Shown: in pieces, positions 9,301 through 14,600 of the stretch
How positions within the stretch are numbered: position 1 is the first letter of the stretch
Layout of the letters: each line of letters begins with the position of its first letter
Source of the DNA: Bacteroidota bacterium
Lineage (GTDB): Bacteria; Bacteroidota; Bacteroidia; Flavobacteriales; Weeksellaceae
Direction: 5' to 3'
NCBI GenBank assembly: GCA_018266965.1
Contig: JAFDZJ010000298.1
Span: forward strand, 1 to 16,745
Length of the DNA: 16,745 nucleotides
Notes under the pieces: model-generated
The model's input: only the letters and a program-made list of their open reading frames with translations
Databases searched by the model: none
What the model was told of the DNA's origin: nothing
Program-made: the position numbers and the translations under genes

Positions 9301-9659
9301 CTCTTACTGTTGGAAATTTCTTGGGAGGAGTTTGGGCAAATGAATCTTGGGGAAGATATTGGAGTTGGGATCCCAAAGAGACTTGGGCTTTTATTTCCAT
9401 CATGGTTTATGCTTTTGTATTACACATGAGATTAGTACCTGGACTTAGAAGCAGATGGGCTTTTCATGTAGCTGCATTATTTGCATTTTGTTCTATGGTT
9501 ATGACTTATTTTGGGGTAAATTACTACCTCAGCGGATTACATTCTTATGCGAAAGGTGATCCTGTACCGGTACCACTTTGGGTATATTTGGGATTGGCTT
9601 TCATGGTAATTCTTTCTGGGATTTCTTATTTCAAATACAAGAAACTTAATTCCAAATAA
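6369..9659 (+). CDS. ccsBA: Fused ResB-CcsA cytochrome c maturation protein (CcsBA, System II)
   Basis: 1096-residue polytopic membrane protein that, as a single-chain CcsBA, exports heme and attaches it to CXXCH motifs of apocytochromes c. The N-terminal ResB part begins TMAVLLLVYAFSMGYATFLE, followed by helices near 45-65 and 75-98, with H83 in the third. It then has a long periplasmic domain and a fourth helix (ITYIGYVFLFLGMFVSFFW). The C-terminal CcsA part, from about residue 790, has the tryptophan-rich heme-handling motif WGRYWSWDPKE (994-1004) and histidines expected around it: H848 (SGHAPWSNG), H920 (WLIVHVA) and H1058 (LSGLHSYAKG). Between the halves is a hydrophobic signal-like stretch (GLTLLLIMLSFGW) and a histidine-rich linker. 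Two ATGs are possible (6369, 6372). Transcription ends at a strong terminator. Confidence 0.93.
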   Translation: MMDKLYKIIISTRTMAVLLLVYAFSMGYATFLENDYGTPTAKALIYEAKWFELLMLLLIVNFIGNIARYRLWRKEKWSVLVFHLAFILIFIGGAITRYISYEGMMHIREGESSNEIVSLKNFFKIQIEDKGDVLNYQDIPYLITPKHKGFEAKYDFHGKKIGVKAIDYIQRKKDSLVASADQTEYLHFVVAGQSGRENFYIKPGDVKNIHGTLVTFNRNIDGAIEFKKENNQLLIKTPVEATYMTMATQATGNTTANTFHPLVLRSLYSINDIKIVVPDGLKTGKLIAVEGDKKKDENLNDQLTIELQGPKTKQLVDISVEKGNPNAYKQVSIDGLNIMVGYGPKVYTTPFSLKLEKFVMETYPGSSSPSAYESHVNIVDKGKQTPYKIYMNHVLNYDGYRFFQSSFDPDRKGTRLSVNHDFWGTLITYIGYVFLFLGMFVSFFWKGTHFWKLNAMLKQISKKRGLTLLLIMLSFGWSAQDIDMHGTIDGKTNPKTEIHDPNDGQDHSGHNHANTTIEKNHTENSNSKTAQPLAASRVITADEIISRNKISPEHADKFGYLLVQNYDGRIVPMNTQALDVLRKLYKKDNFQSESGKTLSANQWFLSVTTDTPSWSMVPLIKIGSKGGDELLKKTKANAEGYTSLMNLFPPDGRGGLHYVLEEDYNTAFRKKASEQTNYDKEVIAVNDRVQAFNEFFTGQFMRIIPVKNDANHRWNSWLNDQLQPDDEAQSVMAPYFLSVLDATRNGNWAGADAALQKLSDYQQKWGKNVVPSKTKVEVEVFLNQVNINFKLLIFYTIIGGLLLILGFVDLFRSNKKLKLVLNTLIAIGVIGYLAHFLGLVARWYISGHAPWSNGYEAIVFISWVGITAGLLLYRNSNALIPAAGFMVAVIMMGFAHGGSALDPQITPLAPVLKSYWLIVHVAIITSSYGFFALSMIIAVITLFFYIVSSKALYKIHHDSTLKELTVVSEMSLTIGLFALTVGNFLGGVWANESWGRYWSWDPKETWAFISIMVYAFVLHMRLVPGLRSRWAFHVAALFAFCSMVMTYFGVNYYLSGLHSYAKGDPVPVPLWVYLGLAFMVILSGISYFKYKKLNSK

Positions 9660-9660
9660 T

Positions 9661-9699
9661 AAAAAATCCGCTTCATATTTATTTGAAGCGGATTTTTTT
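9661..9699 (+). terminator. Rho-independent terminator after ccsBA
   Basis: Perfect stem AAAAAATCCGCTTCA (9661-9675) with TGAAGCGGATTTTTT (9684-9698), loop of 8 nt, ending in a T-run. It starts one base after the stop codon. The symmetric A and T tracts mean it could also work on the opposite strand, for transcripts coming from higBA. Confidence 0.92.
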
Positions 9700-9722
9700 A
9701 TTGTGATGATAATAAATATTAT

Positions 9723-9743
9723 CTGTTGTGCATTTGTAATTTT
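9723..9743 (+). repeat. 21-bp direct repeat, left copy
   Basis: CTGTTGTG, then C, then ATTTGTAATTTT. It recurs at 16519-16539 in the same orientation with a single difference (T in place of C). The two copies bracket the higBA to helicase block. The stretch 9744-9862 beyond it, downstream of higA, shows no gene or clear hairpin. Confidence 0.5.
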
Positions 9744-9862
9744 TTTATGATTTTATCTGTACCCCTATACGAGAGTGTGTTTCGTTTAGAAGATTCTCAA
9801 ACCACATCATTGACTTGTGAGACAGCTTCTTTTGCCAATTTTTTTGTTAGTGGCTGTGCGAA

Positions 9863-10153
9863 TTATACTTCTATTGATATTTTTACTTTTCCGCCTAAAC
9901 CTTTTTCTACGATGTCAAACAAAGTTTTTAGCGTTAAATTACTTCCGTTATTTTCAACTCTTGAGATATATTCACGCTTTTTGTCAATAATTTCAGCAAG
10001 AGCAGATTGTGTCAAATGTTTTTCTTCACGAGCTTTTTTCAGTATTAAACCAATTTTAAAAGATTCAAAATCTCTTTCAAGTTCGTCTCTTCTATCAGTT
10101 CCAATTTTTCCGTAAACATCATCTTTTATATTTTTCCAACTTTTAGCTTCCAT
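9863..10153 (-). CDS. higA: HigA-type XRE-family antitoxin
   Basis: 96-residue helix-turn-helix protein. It begins MEAKSWKNIKDDVYGKIG, a start well known in Bacteroidota HigA antitoxins. The Xre/Cro HTH spans about 35-85: LKKAREEKHLTQSALAEIID (39-58), then KKREYISRVENNGSNLTLKTL with the recognition helix and the 'SRVENNGSN' turn. It should bind and neutralise HigB and repress the shared promoter. The chosen ATG (10153) is one base after the higB stop (TAA-T-ATG), typical of translational coupling. An earlier in-frame ATG at 10183 would overlap higB by 29 nt and adds residues (MTTIIKKENN) absent from typical family members. Confidence 0.9.
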   Translation of the reverse strand: MEAKSWKNIKDDVYGKIGTDRRDELERDFESFKIGLILKKAREEKHLTQSALAEIIDKKREYISRVENNGSNLTLKTLFDIVEKGLGGKVKISIEV

Positions 10154-10154
10154 A

Positions 10155-10496
10155 TTATTTTCTTTTTTGATTATAGTAGTCATTCATTATCTTAATCGCT
10201 TTTTCTATCTCGTTTTTTGGTGTTTTTTGAGTTTTTTTCTGAAAACCATTCATTAAAACGACTAGTTTTTCACCATCAAAGAAGCAAAATACTCGCCAAA
10301 TATTTGTACCTAATTGTATTCTTGCCTCATATAAACCATCTGTTCCAGTTAAGTGTTTTAGATAATTAGAAGGAACTCGTTCCAGAGTTTCGATAGCTTC
10401 AATAATTTTGAATATTTTATCTTGGACTTTTTTTGGTTGTTCCATAAGGAACTCCTCGAAATAATTTTTGAATGCAATGACTTCTCTTACTTTCAT
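10155..10496 (-). CDS. higB: HigB-type toxin (RelE/Gp49-like mRNA interferase)
   Basis: 113-residue basic protein of the RelE superfamily, Gp49-like HigB branch. It would cleave mRNA on the ribosome when free of its antitoxin. Visible family pattern: an N-terminal helix pair (FKNYFEEFLMEQPKKVQDKIFKI split over 9-31), then YLKHLTGTDGLYEARIQLG (45-63), NIWRVFCFFDGEKLVVLMNGF (65-85) and KKTQKTPKNEIEKAI (87-101). The basic residues K47, R59, R68, K87 and K88 are plausible catalytic or RNA contacts. Toxin-first order, as in other higBA loci. Both genes are intact, so the module is probably active. Confidence 0.9.
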   Translation of the reverse strand: MKVREVIAFKNYFEEFLMEQPKKVQDKIFKIIEAIETLERVPSNYLKHLTGTDGLYEARIQLGTNIWRVFCFFDGEKLVVLMNGFQKKTQKTPKNEIEKAIKIMNDYYNQKRK

Positions 10497-10500
10497 CTTG

Positions 10501-10531
10501 CAAATGTAACATAAAAGTTACTTATCTCAAA
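10501..10531 (-). promoter_or_regulatory. higBA promoter
   Basis: On the minus strand, TTTG (10531-10528), 19 nt, then TACATTTG (10508-10501). Both boxes and the spacing match the Bacteroidota consensus TTTG-N19-TAnnTTTG. The -7 box ends 4 nt before the higB ATG (TTTGCAAG-ATG), which predicts a leaderless or nearly leaderless higB mRNA. Confidence 0.75.
10506..10521. promoter_or_regulatory. Candidate HigA operator
   Basis: Perfect palindrome GTAAC-ATAAAA-GTTAC (10506-10510 and 10517-10521), placed between the -33 and -7 boxes of the higBA promoter and touching the -7 box. A repressor bound here would block RNA polymerase, as expected for autorepression by HigA or the HigBA complex. The site is seen directly; the binding protein is inferred. 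Confidence 0.55.
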
Positions 10532-10580
10532 AAATGATTTGAATTTTTCCTTAGGGTTGAGTTTTTTGTTGAATAGTCAA

Positions 10581-10652
10581 TAACATTTTGGCTTTGAGTC
10601 ATAAAAATATCGAACCATCAATAATGAGCTTATTGCGTCATAGCGTGAAATA
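10581..10652 (+). repeat. Dispersed intergenic repeat, copy B
   Basis: Shares with copy C (about 16639-16713) the ordered segments taacatt, ctttg-g-t, ataaaa, caataat, cttattgc, gt-aaatatt, with small gaps, in the same orientation. The first half also matches copy A (61-90). The segment with GCGTCATAGCGTGAAATATT recalls the 'TTTGCGTCTTAGCGTGAA' type sequences common between genes of flavobacteria (from memory). It fills much of the 208-bp space between higB and the small cysteine-rich gene. Confidence 0.5.
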
Positions 10653-10680
10653 TTACCTAAATGAATTACAGGTAAATATT
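10649..10680. terminator. Possible hairpin terminator for the small cysteine-rich gene
   Basis: AATATTACCT (10649-10658) pairs with AGGTAAATATT (10670-10680) with one bulged base and an 11-nt loop. It lies 25 bp past the stop of the minus-strand small gene. No good U-run follows on either strand, so a terminator role is uncertain. It overlaps the end of repeat copy B. Confidence 0.3.
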
Positions 10681-10705
10681 TTGAAATAATGAGGGAAATT
10701 CCGTA

Positions 10706-10867
10706 TTAGCAACTAACTTTCAATTTTAGTCTGCCAGGACATTTCTTACACCTTTTACCGGTTTTATATTTTTTACAACATTTTTTCTTACCACAATACA
10801 ATTCTTCATTTTGTCCAATTGCTGGACTAAGTGGTGCAATTCTGAAAGGTATAACAGTTGTTTTCAT
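10706..10867 (-). CDS. Small cysteine-rich basic protein, 53 residues
   Basis: Intact reading frame from ATG (10867) to TAA. The protein starts MKTTVIPFRIAPLSPAIGQN. The second half is lysine- and cysteine-rich: LYCGKKKCCKKYKTGKRCKK, then CPGRLKLKVSC. Cysteines are at 25, 30, 31, 40, 43 and 53, a C-x4-CC-x8-C-x2-C layout that could hold one zinc ion. There is no signal peptide. Evidence that it is real: a consensus -7 box exactly 4 nt before the ATG, the same arrangement as higB and the Lpt permease, plus a far from random composition. I recall short proteins with a 'CCKKYKKGKRCKKCP' core in other flavobacteria, without known function. It could bind nucleic acid or metal; no function is assigned. 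Confidence 0.7.
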   Translation of the reverse strand: MKTTVIPFRIAPLSPAIGQNEELYCGKKKCCKKYKTGKRCKKCPGRLKLKVSC

Positions 10868-10871
10868 ATTG

Positions 10872-10879
10872 CAAAGTTA
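10872..10879 (-). promoter_or_regulatory. -7 promoter box of the small cysteine-rich gene
   Basis: On the minus strand TAACTTTG matches TAnnTTTG and is followed by CAAT-ATG. No -33 TTG was seen at normal spacing. Confidence 0.5.
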
Positions 10880-11046
10880 TTAATTTTATTTAGAATAATT
10901 ATTAATAACGAAAAAATATTTTACAAATTCTGTTGTTTGGGTTATAAATTTCTATGTAAAATAATGATGGATTTGGGAAATTAAATTTAATTTGAAAAAA
11001 TAATCAGATATTTGTAATATGAATTGATGGTTTTTAATAAAAAAAT

Positions 11047-11595
11047 ATGGATAATCCCATGATTACAATAATAAGATTGCGAAAAGAAGAGCTAAAAAAA
11101 AATATAACAATTATACAATATAGTTTCACTATGACACCATTTGGAATTGTTATACTAGCATCTACCAAACTAGGAATTTGTTATATTGCTTTTGTAGAAA
11201 ACGAAGAAGATGGTAAAAAACAATTAATTTCTAAATTTCCAGATATGGAGATTATTCCTGGTATTGATGACAATCAAGAAAATGCAATTGTTTTTTTTAA
11301 GAATAGCTGTAATCCTCCAACTAAAATGAAATTACACTTACTAGGTACCGACTTTCAAGTGAAAGTTTGGGAAGCACTACTGGATATTCCGTTTGGAAAA
11401 CTTACTACATATAGTGCAATTGCAAATAATATAGGACAAAACCGCTCTTATAGAGCGGTAGGAACAGCAATAGGCAACAATCCGATAGCTGTTATTATCC
11501 CTTGTCATCGAGTGGTGCAATCTACTGGAAAATTGGGAGGGTACAGATGGGGAATTGATAGGAAAAAAGTAATTATAGCCTCGGAAAGTGTATAG
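11047..11595 (+). CDS. ogt: Methylated-DNA-[protein]-cysteine S-methyltransferase (Ogt/Ada-C type)
   Basis: 182-residue suicide repair protein that transfers the alkyl group from O6-alkylguanine in DNA to its own cysteine. The active-site motif IIPCHRVV has the acceptor Cys153. The helix-turn-helix precedes it (FGKLTTYSAIANNI, 116-129), with the probable arginine finger R136 in SYRAVGTAIGNNP, and GGYRWGIDRK (164-173) follows. The N-terminal ribonuclease-like domain covers about 22-95. Residues 1-28 (LRKEELKKNITIIQYSFTMTPFG region) resemble the linker of Bacteroidota Ada proteins, in which this domain follows an AraC-type regulator; here no AraC or methyl-phosphotriester domain precedes it. 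A near-consensus GATATTTG lies at 11007-11014. ATG 11131 is an alternative but would cut off the first domain strand. Convergent with the large helicase gene, 55 bp apart. Confidence 0.92.
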   Translation: MDNPMITIIRLRKEELKKNITIIQYSFTMTPFGIVILASTKLGICYIAFVENEEDGKKQLISKFPDMEIIPGIDDNQENAIVFFKNSCNPPTKMKLHLLGTDFQVKVWEALLDIPFGKLTTYSAIANNIGQNRSYRAVGTAIGNNPIAVIIPCHRVVQSTGKLGGYRWGIDRKKVIIASESV

Positions 11596-11646
11596 AAAAT
11601 ATCAGGAAAATTAAGAAGGAAAATACAATTTTTCTACACTGTTTTT
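11588..11646 (+). terminator. Weak candidate terminator after ogt
   Basis: GTG plus TAGAAAA (11588-11590, 11593-11599) can pair with TTTTCTA plus CAC (11630-11639) with a 2-nt bulge and a 30-nt loop, followed by a T-run at 11642-11646. The stem includes the stop codon. The long loop makes this weak. Confidence 0.25.
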
Positions 11647-11650
11647 CTCT

Positions 11651-14600
11651 TTATTTTTCAAAATACAGCTCGGGAAGTACGATTTTGTATTCCATTTGTC
11701 GGTCTTCATTTTTCCAATATACTACGAAATTCACTTTGGCTTCTTTTGGTTGGTAACCCATCGTATGTATTTTTGCTAGTTTTTGATGGAAATTTTTCGA
11801 GAATTTTAGTATCCAATCTCCTTTCATATTCTTGCAACCGTCTTCACAAAGGTACAATTGGTCGCCACTGGTTAATAAATTTGTAGCAAATTGAGTAAAT
11901 TGAAAATAACCGAGGTTCAGATCCTTGTGCGAGAGTGCAAGAGATAGTTCTTTGGGAGGAGAGTAAGTGTTGTTATTCTGAATTTTAATAATGTTATCGG
12001 TGACAAATTGTTCCAAATATTTTCCGTTGTAGTGTAGGGTAAGCGTTCTTTTTGCTCGGGTCATTGCTACATACAATAATCTTTTAAAATCATCATTTTC
12101 TGGTTGGAAATTTTCTAAAAATAAGATAACATTCTCAAATTCTTTTCCTTTGGCTTTGTGTATGGTAGAAACAAAAATAGTTTCGGAATTGGTAATGACA
12201 AAATCTTCTACTTTGGACTCCAAAATAAAAACTTCAAAATCGGATTTGTATTTCCTTTGTGGATTTGTAGCTTCAAATTCTTTTATCATGGTGTTGATAA
12301 TGTCAAATTTTGTACTTGTCTTGTATCTTTCTGTTAATTTTCTTTTTGCATTTTCCCAATTTTCATTATTGATAATAAAGGTGTCTTCCTCCAACTGCAA
12401 CTGGTTAATAAAATATCTTACTTCCGAAAGATTATACAGGCTGAATCCATCTTTGTTTTGGATTAGTTTGGTTGGCAGATTGTGTTTGTTCAGGATACCA
12501 CAAATTTGAAAAGCATCGCTGTTCTTGTTGGTTAATATACAGGTGGAACCAGAAAAACTTGTCGATAGTATATCTTCTACAAGAGGCAAAATCAAGTTGT
12601 TGTTACTATATTGCACGATTTTTATGATACCATCATCGTTATGAATTGCCTGTATTGGGTTTTGTTTCAATCTCTTCTCAATAGTTTTCACGAATTGGTT
12701 GGTATATTCCACTATATTGTTTTTGCTTCTGAAATTGGTTACAAGCTCATATTTTGTAGCATTTTTCTCGGTAATAAAATTCAGTAAATATTTGGAATCC
12801 GAACCCCGCCATTGGTAGATATTTTGGTCATCATCTCCTACGGCTATCACTCTCATGTCTTCGTTTTTTTCCATAAGCAATTCTACGAGTTCATATTCTA
12901 GGTCGTCCATATCTTGTGCCTCATCTATTACCAATACAGTTTTGGTAATTCTACTATTTTCTACTTCTCCATTTCTTATTTTTTCAATAGTGTTTTTCAA
13001 TATGGAGTCCGACTTGTCCAGTGTGCCTACTTTTCCCAACAAATCAAAACAAAATGAATGGAAGGTTTTTATATCGATATAGTGAGCTGCGTTTCCAATA
13101 AGTTCTATCAGTCTTTTTTTGAATTCTGTAGAGGCAGCTCTGGAAAAAGTAAGCATCAGTAATTGTTCATGCTTTACATCTTCCATCAATAGCAACGAGG
13201 CTAGTTTGTGTACCAATACTTTTGTTTTGCCACTTCCGGGTCCGGCTGCAACTACTATGTATTTGGATTGTTGGTCGTCGATTATCTTTCTTTGTACAAC
13301 CGACAAGGATTCAAAAAGTTTTTTGTATTTCTGCGGAGTTATGTTTTTTTGTATTTCCAAAGCTCTCGCTCCTTTGAAATATTTACTAATAAACGAAGGG
13401 AAATTCAAATGAAAATAATCATCTACAAATTGCAAAGCACCTGTTTTGTCATCAATCATTTTCTTGGCATATTCGCCAACGATGTGTATTTGTTGTATTT
13501 TGTGATTATAGTATTGTGATAATTTTTCATAGTCCTGTTCTTTGTACTGTATTCTATTACTTTTCTCCAATCTATCTATGCTCAATTTATTGTAAATAAC
13601 TAAAAAACCGCCTTCAATTTTTATAGCATCTATTCTGGAAAGATAAAACAATGCGTCTTCTATATCATCTATCGTTCTTTTGGAATGGAATAAGCTCGGT
13701 TGGTTTTCAAAAGCTTCCAAAAGTTCCAATACCGAAAACTCTACTAGGATTTCACTCTTTTCAATTTCTTTATTATTCTCTATTTTTTGGCTTTTTTCAT
13801 AAAGATATTCTACAATAAAATAGGCAAGTTCCAGTCTTTTTTCAATTATTTCTTGCAGGATTTCTTTTGTTTGTAAGTTGAGCAGGGTGATGTGGTTTTT
13901 TGTGAAATCTGCATGATATTTTTTAATCCAATTTTTAATAGACCAAAAATTGAAAATGGTTTTTATTTTTGATGGGTTTACATCTTTGCAACCAGTACTT
14001 TCAGCAAGTTCATTCAGTTCTTTTATATGAAAGGTTTTTTCTTGCATTTCTAGTTGTGTACACAAGAATTTTTCCAATTCTCCAAATCTATTAACCGTTA
14101 ATAATGATTGATTTTTGTGTTCGGATTTTTTTATAAATGCGGTTAAGTCTTTGGTGTCTGCAAGTATTTTTTCATCTCGAAGTAGGTTGACAATGGTAAT
14201 TATATTTTTTATTTCCAAACCTAGGTTGTCTGCAATGTAGTCTATCCTAGCTTCAGCAATTTCATCTGCAGAGGATTGCTTTCTACTTTTATTAGAAAAA
14301 AGACTTTTGATAATTCTTGTAGCATTTATTTTTTGAGTTTCGCTAAATTTATCCGAACTCATAATTTTTTGTATAGCTTCGTTGGCATTTTTGGAAAGGA
14401 TACTGTTTGCGAATAACCTAGGCATATTTTGTTTTCTTTTCACATATCCTGCATCTTCCAAAGCTGCAATTGCAGTGGTTACTCGTGTTTCTATCTCGGG
14501 CAAATTGTCGTCCCAACCAGCTATTCTGGCGATTTCAAGAGCCGATTTCTGTATGTGAGGTTTTTGTTTTGTACAAAATTTTATCGCATTCCAAATTTGT

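Noticed and set aside
9795..9822. TCTCA/TGAGA inverted repeat downstream of higA as a terminator
   Set aside because: Only five paired bases around an 18-nt loop and no T-run after it on the minus strand.
9726..10115. 129-codon open frame on the + strand
   Set aside because: It lies almost entirely antisense to higA, whose helix-turn-helix protein is clearly recognisable. The + strand product is low-complexity Ser/Phe-rich with no family pattern.
10154..10183. Longer HigA start (MTTIIKKENN)
   Set aside because: Would overlap higB by 29 nt and adds residues not typical of the family; the ATG one base after the higB stop is better.
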